Below, piece by piece: positions 1-8,031 of a DNA stretch of 64,000 nucleotides. Below the pieces are notes generated by a model that saw only the letters and a list, made by a program, of their open reading frames with translations, ran no database searches and was not told the origin of the DNA. The position numbers and the translations under genes are program-made. Each line of letters begins with the position of its first letter. The first letter of the stretch is position 1. The DNA is from Flavobacterium sp. PMTSA4 (lineage in GTDB: Bacteria; Bacteroidota; Bacteroidia; Flavobacteriales; Flavobacteriaceae), in contig NZ_CP134890.1 in assembly GCF_032098525.1 (NCBI RefSeq), positions 310,001-374,000 of the forward strand. The letters are read 5' to 3'.

Positions 1-1
1 T

Positions 2-244
2 ATTAAAACCTATCAAAACAGGGAAGTAATTGATAAATACTCCAACATTGCAACTTTAGAAGAAATAAAAGCAAACGATTATAATTTAAATATCCCTCGT
101 TATGTAAACACTTTTGAAGAAGCTCTTGAAATCGATATTGATGCTATTGCAGATAAATTGCAAGCTGTAGATAATAAAATGGCAACAGTTGACACTACTA
201 TTGCCTCTTTTTGTAGTGAGTTAAATATTAAAACACCTTTTTAG
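2..244 (+). CDS. hsdM: Type I restriction-modification DNA methyltransferase subunit HsdM, C-terminal end
   Basis: Open from the window edge to a TAG stop, this reads as 80 residues ending in NIKTPF. It lies 1 base before hsdS, and hsdR follows in the same direction, so it should be the tail of the methyltransferase (M) subunit, which methylates adenine as part of the M2S complex. The visible part has the NIPRYV stretch typical of HsdM C-termini (wording such as DYNLNIPRYV is seen in many HsdM proteins), followed by a short acidic helical tail. The catalytic NPPF motif lies outside the window. The identity rests on operon position and this C-terminal motif. Confidence 0.85.
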   Translation: MKTYQNREVIDKYSNIATLEEIKANDYNLNIPRYVNTFEEALEIDIDAIADKLQAVDNKMATVDTTIASFCSELNIKTPF

Positions 245-245
245 T

Positions 246-1469
246 ATGGAAATATTACAACCAGTATTAAGATTTCCAGGCTTTGAAGATAAATGGTCAA
301 ATAAAAATCTAGGAAGTATATTTACCATTACATCTGCTTCACGAGTTCATAAAAACGAGTGGACAGAAAGCGGTGTTAGATTTTTTCGATCAAGTGACGT
401 AGTATCACATTTTAAGGGTAACGATAATACTAAAGCTTATATTTCATTTGAATTGTATGAGTCTCTTTCTAGTAAGATTGGTCGTGTTAAAAAAGGCGAT
501 ATTCTAATTACTGGTGGTGGTTCCATTGGAATTCCTTATTTAATAAGTGACAATGAACCTTTATATTTCAAGGATGCCGACTTGTTGTGGATAAAAAACG
601 TTGATAAAATTAATGGATATTTTTTATACTCATTCTTTCTCACTGAATCATTTACAAATTATTTAAAAAGTATTTCTCATATTGGAACAATTGCTCATTA
701 TACTGTAATACAAGCTAAAAACACACCATTTAATTTCCCTTCTCTTGAAGAACAAACCAAAATAGCAAATTTCCTTTCCTCAGTAGATGAAAAACTAAAC
801 CTTTTAAAAGAAAAAAAAGAACTTTTAGAAGAGTACAAAAAAGGTATCATGCAAAAAATCTTCAACCAAGAACTTAGGTTTAAAGATGATAATGGTAGTG
901 ATTTTGAGGATTGGAAGTTAAAAAGGTTAAAAGACTTTATGGTTGAGAGAAATGTACAATTACCAAAAAATGATAAATATCCATTAATGTCTTTTGTAGC
1001 CAATAAAGGTGTAACAGAAAAAGGAGATAGATATAATAGAGAGTTTTTAGTTAATGATGAAGAAAATAAAAAATATAAACAAACCGAATATGGTGATTTT
1101 ATATATAGTTCCAATAATTTAGAAACAGGTTCAATAGGATTAAATAATTATGGTTCTGCATCTATATCACCAGTTTACAGCATCTTTAAAATTAATGAAT
1201 TGTGTGATTATAAATTTATAAGCAATTTTTTTAGTCGTAAAGAATTTATAAGTAAGATGACTAAATTTAGGCAAGGTGTTATGTATGGTCAATGGAGAAT
1301 CCACGAAAAGGATTTTTTACAAATTGAGGAAAATTTTCCTTGTCTGAAAGAACAAACCAAAATCGCCAATTTCCTTTCAGCCATTGATGAAAAAATAGAA
1401 TTAGTATTCAATCAAATAGAAGACACACAAGAATATAAAAAAGGCTTGTTACAACAAATGTTTGTTTAA
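246..1469 (+). CDS. hsdS: Type I restriction-modification specificity subunit HsdS
   Basis: This subunit gives the restriction-modification complex its DNA target. It has the classic two-half build: a first target recognition domain (about residues 8-160), a conserved helical spacer (about 167-205, EEQTKIANFLSSVDEK...), a second recognition domain (about 215-365), and a second conserved region at the C-terminus (about 368-407, KEQTKIANFLSAIDEK). The two conserved helices are related in sequence and set the gap between the two half-sites. The length of 407 residues is normal for HsdS. The ATG starts 1 base after the hsdM stop, so the genes are translationally coupled. Target specificity cannot be read from the sequence. 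Confidence 0.95.
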   Translation: MEILQPVLRFPGFEDKWSNKNLGSIFTITSASRVHKNEWTESGVRFFRSSDVVSHFKGNDNTKAYISFELYESLSSKIGRVKKGDILITGGGSIGIPYLISDNEPLYFKDADLLWIKNVDKINGYFLYSFFLTESFTNYLKSISHIGTIAHYTVIQAKNTPFNFPSLEEQTKIANFLSSVDEKLNLLKEKKELLEEYKKGIMQKIFNQELRFKDDNGSDFEDWKLKRLKDFMVERNVQLPKNDKYPLMSFVANKGVTEKGDRYNREFLVNDEENKKYKQTEYGDFIYSSNNLETGSIGLNNYGSASISPVYSIFKINELCDYKFISNFFSRKEFISKMTKFRQGVMYGQWRIHEKDFLQIEENFPCLKEQTKIANFLSAIDEKIELVFNQIEDTQEYKKGLLQQMFV

Positions 1470-1481
1470 AAAAGTAGTACT

Positions 1482-2180
1482 ATGGCAATATATGGTTATT
1501 CGGAACGGGGTATTATCAATTCTTTGGTGTTTTCGATTGGAGATGACAACGCGTTAATGGGTTCGTTTATAAAATCGTTGGGCATCCCAATGCGATTGGG
1601 AACGCCAAGAGAGTATACGGTTTTACTGGAACATTCTTTTTTTGAGTTGGGTGTTTCGGATTTAATTATCATTATCAGTTATGACGATTCTGCGGAAGAT
1701 AAAGTATTGTTTATAGAAGGCAAGGCAAAAAATTCGGGTTCGACTAATTGGCCCATAGTTTATTATCAAGACCGATTTGACAAGAATAAAGAGCATCATG
1801 GTTTTACATCGAATTTGTTTTTTCAACTGCATTTGAAGAAACTTCTTTTTGACCGGCGTGAAGTTATTATGGAAACGGGTGAAATCATAGAACCCCGTTT
1901 TAATAAAAAACGAAAAACAGCGAGAAACCCGATTGTAACGAGAGCTTTTGAGCATATTGCAAAATGCAGACCTTTTTATGTTGGGATAGTACCGCTAACA
2001 GACAGAGAAATAGCCGAATTTAATTCGACCGTTGTTTATACCAATTATCCTGAGGATTTTGTAAAAATTGGGAAGTATATCCATTTGGTTTCCTGGGAAA
2101 CTGTTTATGGTTTTTGCATAGCGAAAGGACTTGAAACTGTGAATAGCAATTTTGAATATAACAGAGAGCTATTTTTTTGA
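1482..2180 (+). CDS. Hypothetical protein with PD-(D/E)xK-like signature inside the type I R-M operon
   Basis: I do not recognise this 232-residue family. The N-terminal half holds E50, then D60 just before a hydrophobic strand (SDLIIII), then a second strand ending FIEGKAK with E79 and K81. The spacing E-D-ExK fits the core of the PD-(D/E)xK nuclease fold. That is a motif reading only; the fold is not proven. The C-terminal half is basic in the middle (FNKKRKTARN) and then mixed. No signal peptide or membrane segment is visible, so it should act in the cytoplasm. It sits 12 bases after hsdS and 20 before hsdR in the same direction, so it is co-transcribed with the restriction system. Codon use looks more G-rich than hsdS and hsdR. 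It could be an accessory nuclease or a passenger defence gene. Confidence 0.6.
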   Translation: MAIYGYSERGIINSLVFSIGDDNALMGSFIKSLGIPMRLGTPREYTVLLEHSFFELGVSDLIIIISYDDSAEDKVLFIEGKAKNSGSTNWPIVYYQDRFDKNKEHHGFTSNLFFQLHLKKLLFDRREVIMETGEIIEPRFNKKRKTARNPIVTRAFEHIAKCRPFYVGIVPLTDREIAEFNSTVVYTNYPEDFVKIGKYIHLVSWETVYGFCIAKGLETVNSNFEYNRELFF

Positions 2181-2200
2181 TAACCTATAACTTTTTTTAA

Positions 2201-5038
2201 ATGACCTCACAATCCGAATTAATATTAGAACAAAACCTAATCAATCAGTTAGCTGCTAATGGATATGACTTTGTTACGATTAAAGACGAAGGCGATTTGT
2301 TGGTTAATTTGAAAAAGCAGTTAGAGAAGCACAACAACAAAACTTTTTCTGATAGTGATTTCAAGCAAATTTTAAACCACCTTTCAAAGTCGAATAACAT
2401 CTTTGAAAAAGCACTATTACTTCGTGATAAATTTGCCTTCAAAAATGATAATAATGAGTTAGTATATGTTGAGTTCATCAATATGGATTTTTGGTGTCAA
2501 AACGAATACCAAGTAACTAATCAAATAACAGTTGAAGGTTCCTATAAAAACCGTTACGATGTAACTATATTAATCAATGGTTTACCATTAGTTCAAATTG
2601 AATTAAAGAAAACCGGCATAGAATTAAAAGAAGCCTACAATCAAATCAACCGCTATCAAAAACATTCCTTTTCTTCCAATACAGGCTTATTCAATTTCAT
2701 TCAATTATTTGTTATTAGTAACGGAGTAAACACAAAATACTTCAGCAATTTTGGAAACAAAAAACCAGACTTCAAGCAAACATTCTATTGGACAGACGAC
2801 AACAACAAACGCATTTCTAAATTAGAAGATTTCGCAAACACATTCCTGGAGAAATGTCATTTATCAAAAATGATAACAAAGTATATTGTGCTACACGATA
2901 CTACTAAGCAGTTAATGGTCTTACGTCCATATCAGTTTTTTGCCGTAGAACGTATTATTGAAAAAGTGAAGAACACCAACAAAAACGGCTACATTTGGCA
3001 TACCACAGGTTCGGGTAAAACCCTAACATCCTTTAAAGCCAGTCAAATCCTTTCACAGTTACCCAAAGTAGATAAAGTAGTGTTTTGTGTTGACCGTCAA
3101 GATTTAGATTACCAAACCGCAAAAGAGTTCAACGCCTTCAAACCCGATTGCATTGATCCAACCAACAATACGAAAAACTTAGTAGCACAGTTCAATGACA
3201 ACAACAACAAACTGATTGTAACGACCATCCAAAAATTGTATAATGCAGTAACGCGAGACCATCATTTAAAAACGATGGACAACTTAAAAGACAAGAAAAT
3301 TGTTTTCATATTTGATGAATGTCACCGAAGCCAGTTTGGAGATACACACAAACGCATTACGCAATATTTCACCAACTACCAATTATTTGGATTTACAGGA
3401 ACACCTATATTTGCCGAGAATGCCCAATCAAAAACCAAAGAAAATCAAACAACAGCAAGTTTGTTTGGTGAAAAATTGCACCAATATGTCATTACCGATG
3501 CCATAAAAGATGAAAATGTATTGCGTTTTTCAGTAGAATATGTGGGTAAATACAAAGAAAAAGAAAACTCACAGAATGAAGTAGACATAGAAGTAGAGGC
3601 TATTGATACTAAAGAGTTGCTTGAAAGCCAAGAGCGATTAGAGAAAATTTCAAATTATATAATACAACAACACAGCATAAAAACCCAAAATAAAACCTTT
3701 ACAGCCATGTTTTGCGTGAGTAGTGTTGAGGTATTGATTAAATATTATGACTTACTACAAAAACTAAAAGACGAAGGAAAACATGATTTAAAAGTAGCAA
3801 CCATATTCAGTTATGGCGCTAATGATGACATGATTACTGATGTTGAAAATTATGATAGTGCCGATTTTAATGAAGTAGCCGAAGACGAAGAAGTATATAC
3901 AGCAGTTCATAAACGCGACAAGCTAGAAAGCTACATTCAGCATTACAATCAAATGTTTGGCATGAACTATTCTACTAAAGATACCCAAATATTTTATAAT
4001 TACTATAAAGATATTGCCAAGCGAGTTCGTGCCAAAGAAGTAGACTTGTTGTTAGTGGTCAATATGTTCTTAACAGGTTTTGATAGTCCTAGTTTAAATA
4101 CGTTGTTTGTTGATAAAAATTTGCGTTATCATGGATTAATCCAAGCTTACTCAAGAACCAATAGGATATTAGGCGAAAAAAAATCACAAGGAAATATCAT
4201 AGTGTTTCGTAATTTAAAGAAGGCAACAGATGATGCTATAGCATTATTTTCAAATAAGGATGCCAAGGAAATTATTATCATGCAACCCTATGACAAGTAT
4301 GTAAAAGATATTGATGAAGCTTATGAGAAATTAATCAGCATCACACCAACTTTTGAATCTGTAGATGATTTATACAGTGAAGAAGAAGAACTAGAATTTG
4401 TAAAAGCATTTAGAGAACTTATTCGACTAAAAAATATTATTTCATCCTTTGTCGACTTTAGTTTTGAGGATATAAAACTTGACGAACAAGAATTCGAAAA
4501 CTATAAATCAAAATACCTCGACCTATCGGATAAAAGCACCAAAGAAAAAACTTCAATACTAAATGAAGTCGATTTTGAGTTAGAATTAATTCATAGAGAT
4601 GATATTACGGTTACCTATATACTAGGCTTATTGGCTAAGTTAAAAGCAACCACAGCAGAAGAAAAAGAGCGTAAACAAAAAGAAATATTAGACTTAGTAG
4701 CAGGAGAAGCGAAACTTAGAAGTAAACGAGAATTAATAGAGCAGTTTATTATTGAAAACCTACCATTAATAGATACTGAAAACATTGAGGAAGAATACAC
4801 CCAATTCATGAAAGAACAACAAGACAAAGCTTTCCTCAAGTTTGCCGAAGAAGAAAAACTAAACAAAGAAAAATTACAAAAACTTACCGAAGATTACCTC
4901 TTCAATCAAAGAACCCCAACTAAGCAAGAAGTAATCGCAGTCATGGAAGAACAACCATCTATTTTGCAGCGCGCTACAGTAGGTGAGACTATACTAAGAA
5001 AGTTTATGAATTTTATCAGTACTTTTTTTAATGACTAG
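2201..5038 (+). CDS. hsdR: Type I restriction endonuclease subunit HsdR
   Basis: The motor and nuclease subunit that translocates and cuts DNA lacking the host methylation. The N-terminal nuclease core shows NRYDV (D near residue 119) and QIELKK (ExK near 133). The superfamily 2 helicase motor follows: Walker A TTGSGKT (about 267-273), motif II DECH (about 372-375), motif III GFTGTP (about 396-401), and motifs V/VI in MFLTGFDSPSLNTLFVDK and QAYSRTNR (about 623-660). The C-terminal third is a charged helical region typical of HsdR. Length 945 residues is full size, and all key motifs are intact, so the system looks functional as far as seen. It is the last gene of the hsdM-hsdS-orf-hsdR operon. 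Confidence 0.95.
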   Translation: MTSQSELILEQNLINQLAANGYDFVTIKDEGDLLVNLKKQLEKHNNKTFSDSDFKQILNHLSKSNNIFEKALLLRDKFAFKNDNNELVYVEFINMDFWCQNEYQVTNQITVEGSYKNRYDVTILINGLPLVQIELKKTGIELKEAYNQINRYQKHSFSSNTGLFNFIQLFVISNGVNTKYFSNFGNKKPDFKQTFYWTDDNNKRISKLEDFANTFLEKCHLSKMITKYIVLHDTTKQLMVLRPYQFFAVERIIEKVKNTNKNGYIWHTTGSGKTLTSFKASQILSQLPKVDKVVFCVDRQDLDYQTAKEFNAFKPDCIDPTNNTKNLVAQFNDNNNKLIVTTIQKLYNAVTRDHHLKTMDNLKDKKIVFIFDECHRSQFGDTHKRITQYFTNYQLFGFTGTPIFAENAQSKTKENQTTASLFGEKLHQYVITDAIKDENVLRFSVEYVGKYKEKENSQNEVDIEVEAIDTKELLESQERLEKISNYIIQQHSIKTQNKTFTAMFCVSSVEVLIKYYDLLQKLKDEGKHDLKVATIFSYGANDDMITDVENYDSADFNEVAEDEEVYTAVHKRDKLESYIQHYNQMFGMNYSTKDTQIFYNYYKDIAKRVRAKEVDLLLVVNMFLTGFDSPSLNTLFVDKNLRYHGLIQAYSRTNRILGEKKSQGNIIVFRNLKKATDDAIALFSNKDAKEIIIMQPYDKYVKDIDEAYEKLISITPTFESVDDLYSEEEELEFVKAFRELIRLKNIISSFVDFSFEDIKLDEQEFENYKSKYLDLSDKSTKEKTSILNEVDFELELIHRDDITVTYILGLLAKLKATTAEEKERKQKEILDLVAGEAKLRSKRELIEQFIIENLPLIDTENIEEEYTQFMKEQQDKAFLKFAEEEKLNKEKLQKLTEDYLFNQRTPTKQEVIAVMEEQPSILQRATVGETILRKFMNFISTFFND

Positions 5039-5069
5039 GTTTTGGAAATAATAATATTGATATAATAAA

Positions 5070-5267
5070 ATGAGATACGTCATAGCATTTTTCTTTCCTT
5101 GGCTATCCTTACTACTACAAGGCAAAATACTATCAGGAATACTGTGCCTGTTACTCCAAATAACAATAATAGGTTGGGTACCTGCATGCATTTGGGCATT
5201 TACCTCCCTAAACAGGATGTACGCTGACAGACGTACCAACAAAATCATTAAAGCAATGAGAAAGTAA
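5070..5267 (+). CDS. Small YqaE/Pmp3-like membrane protein
   Basis: A 65-residue protein with two hydrophobic stretches (about residues 3-14 and 20-45) and a basic C-terminal tail (NRMYADRRTNKIIKAMRK). The pattern FFFPWLSLLLQGK...IIGWVPACIWAF resembles the YqaE/Pmp3 family, which has a loop-separated pair of helices with a conserved GW(I/V)P in the second. Members are small inner-membrane proteins linked to stress or ion homeostasis. It starts 31 bases after hsdR and is followed 18 bases later by another small gene, so it may ride on the same transcript. The family call is by eye and the function is unknown. Confidence 0.6.
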   Translation: MRYVIAFFFPWLSLLLQGKILSGILCLLLQITIIGWVPACIWAFTSLNRMYADRRTNKIIKAMRK

Positions 5268-5285
5268 TTAAAAAAACCATAAACT

Positions 5286-5657
5286 ATGAAATGGGAAGAA
5301 GCATTAAAGTTAATCGTAGCCAATATTAAAGTAGGCATTAAATTAGACGACAATTTTAAATACAAAAATGTAGAACAAACACCACCCTACAAGTGTTTCA
5401 AATTTGATTATAATGGCGAGGAAGGATTTTTAATAAAGGTATCAAAAGTCCAATCTATCGAAATTCCAATATCCATGTTAAAAAACCTTTATCTATCCGC
5501 ACAAGCCAATGATAATTGTTACGACAGAAGTATCTTTATTTCAAAATATCCCCATCAAACCATACAGCAAATAGGTCACATACACATTATTGGTAAAATG
5601 TTTGTTCACGCAGGTGTAGCCGCTCAAGATTCAAATTGGAAATATATACTACTATAA
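5286..5657 (+). CDS. Hypothetical protein, 123 residues
   Basis: I do not recognise this protein. It starts with the amphipathic segment MKWEEALKLIVANIKVG, has no signal peptide or membrane helix, and alternates short predicted strands (CFKFDY, GFLIKVSK, IHIIGKMF) with helices, suggesting a small soluble alpha/beta protein. It ends FVHAGVAAQDSNWKYILL. It lies 18 bases after the YqaE-like gene in the same direction and precedes a 350-base stretch holding two candidate small RNA units. Coding status is supported by an ATG preceded by A-rich leader sequence and by its good length, but the function is open. Confidence 0.55.
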   Translation: MKWEEALKLIVANIKVGIKLDDNFKYKNVEQTPPYKCFKFDYNGEEGFLIKVSKVQSIEIPISMLKNLYLSAQANDNCYDRSIFISKYPHQTIQQIGHIHIIGKMFVHAGVAAQDSNWKYILL

Positions 5658-5714
5658 ACAATAAGCACCTTATTAAAATTTTCCCAAAATAAAGCAACCA
5701 ATCAAAATAGTTCT

Positions 5715-5790
5715 TATATTAGCTGTGTTTACAGACACAATTTTCATAAAGAGGAGAAAGCGAGCACATCTACAGCTCGCTTTTTTTATT
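5715..5790 (+). ncRNA. Candidate small RNA with intrinsic terminator (unit 1)
   Basis: No reading frame is seen here. A promoter-like box TATATTAG (5715-5722) is followed by a small hairpin TGTG/CACA, a linker containing TTTTCATAAAGAGGAG, and a strong terminator: AAAGCGAGC (5757-5765), a 9-base loop, GCTCGCTTT (5775-5783) and a run of seven T from 5781. The same order of parts occurs again at 5851-5928 and 6498-6571. This is most simply a short RNA of about 65 nt, though it could be only the terminator of the gene that ends at 5657. Confidence 0.4.
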
Positions 5791-5850
5791 GTATAAATTC
5801 AAAAACCATAAAAAATGGGCAAACCTTAACCAACTTATCCATTAATTACT

Positions 5851-5928
5851 TACATTCGTATTGTCCTTCTTGTCGGACATTCATGAAAAACTGAAAAAGC
5901 GAGTGTATTTTACTACTCGCTTTTTCTA
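5851..5928 (+). ncRNA. Candidate small RNA with intrinsic terminator (unit 2)
   Basis: TACATTCG (5851-5858) differs by one base from the TAnnTTTG -7 element. It is followed by the hairpin TGTCC (5862-5866)/GGACA (5875-5879), a linker with TTCATGAAAAAC, and a terminator AAAAAGCGAGT (5894-5904)/ACTCGCTTTTT (5915-5925). The linker and terminator resemble unit 1 at 5715-5790, but the arms carry changes on both sides (GAGC/GCTC versus GAGT/ACTC), which keeps the pairing. No upstream gene needs this second terminator, since unit 1 already provides one. Confidence 0.45.
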
Positions 5929-6006
5929 TACAATAAGAATTACAGTAACGGGAAGAGGAATCGTCATGCACAACAAACAAAAGGTATAATTAAACAAAAA
6001 ATCAAA

Positions 6007-6447
6007 ATGAAATACAGAGAGCAACTACTATACTACATTATAGAATTAGGAGACGAAGAAGCACTCAGCGCTTGGATAGAAGAACAACCGCTCCTGGAAC
6101 AACCTGATATTTTTAGAGAGTTGCAGGAATTGGCAGCAGAAATTGGAGGAGAAAACGAAGAACTTGAAATGCTATCAGAAGAGTTTAGCGGCCTTGTTGA
6201 CCAATATGAAGACATTATTTTAGACGAGAAACTGGCAGAGGCCAACTACATCATGGCAATGGAAGCTCAAGAAAAAGCAGCCCAAGAAGTTGAAGAAACC
6301 AAAAAAGGAATACGAAGCTATATTATAGAGTGTATAGTTACGAACCAACGCAATGCCCAAGAAATGAAACAGCTGGCACAACAAGTAATGGACTTAGAAA
6401 AAAGTACTGGCGAATTTAATGAAGATAATTGGGCACCAATACTATAA
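6007..6447 (+). CDS. Hypothetical acidic helical protein
   Basis: Unrecognised 146-residue protein. It is strongly acidic in the first half (runs such as ELGDEEALSAWIEEQ and GENEELEMLSEE) and appears almost entirely helical, with a likely coiled coil from about residue 45 to 105. There is no signal peptide, membrane segment or cysteine pattern except one Cys. It is flanked by hairpin-terminator units on both sides, so it is probably a single-gene transcript. The high content of Glu and Gln and the lack of aromatic residues fit a small soluble adaptor-like or structural protein, but no function can be given. Confidence 0.5.
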   Translation: MKYREQLLYYIIELGDEEALSAWIEEQPLLEQPDIFRELQELAAEIGGENEELEMLSEEFSGLVDQYEDIILDEKLAEANYIMAMEAQEKAAQEVEETKKGIRSYIIECIVTNQRNAQEMKQLAQQVMDLEKSTGEFNEDNWAPIL

Positions 6448-6497
6448 CAAACAGGTGAAAAAGCGGTTTGTTTACTAATTATCCAAGCAATTGTTGA

Positions 6498-6571
6498 TAT
6501 AATCATAGGAACGCTCTGAGCGGTAGGTATATTAAATAGAAAAAGCGAGCACTAAACGGCTCGCTTTTTTT
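6498..6571 (+). ncRNA. Candidate small RNA or terminator unit (unit 3)
   Basis: A TATAAT box (6498-6503) is followed by the hairpin CGCT-CTG-AGCG (6512-6522), an AT-rich linker, and the terminator AAAGCGAGC (6542-6550)/GCTCGCTTT (6559-6567) with seven T. The arrangement matches units 1 and 2. It could equally be the terminator of the acidic-protein gene ending at 6447, but the 90-base distance and the extra 5' hairpin favour an independent short RNA. The last 36 bases (6540-6575) are identical to 12212-12247. Confidence 0.35.
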
Positions 6572-6655
6572 GTTTTGTTATAGCAAGAGGTTTTTTTCAA
6601 CCCAATCAGAATTTTAAAGAAACGTTAAGAAATAAAAGAAACCCATAAAAAAATG

Positions 6656-6663
6656 TAAATTTG
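6656..6663 (+). promoter_or_regulatory. -7 promoter element TAAATTTG
   Basis: Perfect match to the Bacteroidota -7 consensus TAnnTTTG. It ends only 4 bases before the GTG start at 6668, so the transcript of the Cys-rich gene would be leaderless or nearly so. No clear TTG lies at the usual -33 distance. Confidence 0.55.
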
Positions 6664-6667
6664 TGTT

Positions 6668-7036
6668 GTGAAATTGAAGTTCCACTATGTCATTACACTT
6701 TTAATCCTTGGCTTGTTCTTTATGCCAACGGAGGTAACCGCTTGTGGAACCAAAACAGCAAAAGCCTGTTGCCAAAAAGAGGTAACCTCTAAGGAAACTA
6801 AAAAAGACTGTTGTTCATCCAACGCTAAGGATAAAAAGCACAAAGGATGTCAAGGCAAATGCGGGCATACCAATTGCACGTCATCTTCAGCGCAATATAG
6901 TTTTCTGTCAAACGTTGCAATAGAGTTACAACCACAGTTGCTTTATTTTTCATTCGAAAAGCCAAATCTTTATTACGAAGAAACATTCCGTTCTTCCAAC
7001 TTCTCATCCATTTGGCAACCGCCAAAAATAGGTTAA
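6668..7036 (+). CDS. Small exported Cys-rich protein of the copper locus
   Basis: A 122-residue protein with an N-terminal signal-like hydrophobic stretch (about residues 5-24). It is followed by a Cys/Lys-rich segment (about 26-72) containing CGTKT, ACCQK, DCCSS, GCQGKCGHTNC, then a plain C-terminal part. Eight or more cysteines and a His in 45 residues suggest soft-metal binding (copper or similar) in the periplasm. The start is GTG, since the only in-frame ATG (residue 20) falls inside the signal segment. It leads a run of metal-related genes (HMA lipoprotein, HMA-AraC regulator, HMA-MauE-like protein, multicopper oxidase). No known family is recognised, so metal binding is inferred from composition and neighbours. 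Confidence 0.65.
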   Translation: MKLKFHYVITLLILGLFFMPTEVTACGTKTAKACCQKEVTSKETKKDCCSSNAKDKKHKGCQGKCGHTNCTSSSAQYSFLSNVAIELQPQLLYFSFEKPNLYYEETFRSSNFSSIWQPPKIG

Positions 7037-7174
7037 AACACCCATTAAGACAGCCATAAGTGTGTCTTTTTGCGAAAGTAGTACTGCTTTCACATTCCTT
7101 ATTATTTAAAAAAATCATAACTTTAATAGCTGAAAAAGAGCCTCGTTTCTTTTTCAAAATAAAACATACGAAAC

Positions 7175-8029
7175 ATGAAAACAATTTCTCAAATAGCGAT
7201 AACGCTTATCTTTACGTTATCTTTAACAGCATGCGATGCACAAATAAAAAACGCTAAAACCGAAACAGTAACCATCTATGGCAACTGTGGGATGTGTGAA
7301 AAAACAATTGAAAAAGCAGGTAACAAAAAAGGGGTTGCCACAGTAGATTGGAACAAAGACACTAAAGTAGCTTCATTGACCTATGACGAAAAACAAACCA
7401 GCAAAGACGAAATACTAAAACGCATTGCCTTGTCAGGATACGACAGCGATAGCTTTTTAGCACCAGACGAAGCCTATAATGATTTGCCAGGTTGTTGCCA
7501 ATACGACCGCAAAGCTAAAACTCCAGTAAAGAAAGAAGCTGTAGCCGAAACGATGAATCATCATCATGAAGAAGCAGCAACCGTTGATGTGCAAAAAGCA
7601 GCACCACTTGCGGCAGTGTTTGACAAGTATTTTGCCGTAAAAGATGCTTTGGTAAAAACCGATGGAGCAGGAGCATCCGTGAGCGCAACTGCCTTGGTTC
7701 AGGAAATAAATAAGATAGACATGAAATCGCTCGACATGAATGTACACACCGTTTGGATGAAAGTACTTGGCGAACTGAAAGAAGACGCAGAACACATTTC
7801 GGAAACCAAAGATGCGGCGCATCAAAGAGATCATTTTGATAGTTTGTCTAAAAACATCTACAGCTTAATCAAAGTGTCAAAAGTGGAAACACCAGTGTAT
7901 TATCAGTTTTGTCCAATGGCAAACGATGGTAAAGGCGCCAACTGGTTGAGCAAAGAAAACGCGGTTAAAAATCCGTATTATGGTTCAATGATGTTGAGTT
8001 GTGGTAAAACCGTAGAAACAATAAAATAA
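7175..8029 (+). CDS. Lipoprotein with heavy-metal-associated domain and DUF3347 domain
   Basis: The 284-residue product has a lipoprotein signal with the Cys at position 20 (LTAC). A heavy-metal-associated domain follows at about 32-100, with the metal-binding pair C38-x2-C41 in GNCGMCEKTIE. After a His-rich linker (MNHHHEE) the C-terminal half (about 145-284) fits DUF3347, which is found in CusB-type copper efflux adaptors and ends here with the QFCPMAND...MMLSCGKTVE pattern. It should sit in the periplasm and hold or pass on copper. TAACTTTA at 7118-7125 is a one-mismatch -7 box. The next gene begins 2 bases after the stop, so the two are one operon. Confidence 0.85.
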   Translation: MKTISQIAITLIFTLSLTACDAQIKNAKTETVTIYGNCGMCEKTIEKAGNKKGVATVDWNKDTKVASLTYDEKQTSKDEILKRIALSGYDSDSFLAPDEAYNDLPGCCQYDRKAKTPVKKEAVAETMNHHHEEAATVDVQKAAPLAAVFDKYFAVKDALVKTDGAGASVSATALVQEINKIDMKSLDMNVHTVWMKVLGELKEDAEHISETKDAAHQRDHFDSLSKNIYSLIKVSKVETPVYYQFCPMANDGKGANWLSKENAVKNPYYGSMMLSCGKTVETIK

Positions 8030-8031
8030 GC

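Noticed and set aside
4994..5365. Minus-strand frame of 123 codons
   Set aside because: It lies opposite the end of hsdR and two plus-strand small genes with better starts, and resembles no protein.
1..6600. Prophage or integrative element around the restriction operon
   Set aside because: No integrase, recombinase, phage structural gene, tRNA or attachment-like repeat is visible.
7060..7257. Plus-strand frame between the Cys-rich and HMA-DUF3347 genes
   Set aside because: It runs into the signal peptide of the lipoprotein gene in another frame and has no recognisable domain.
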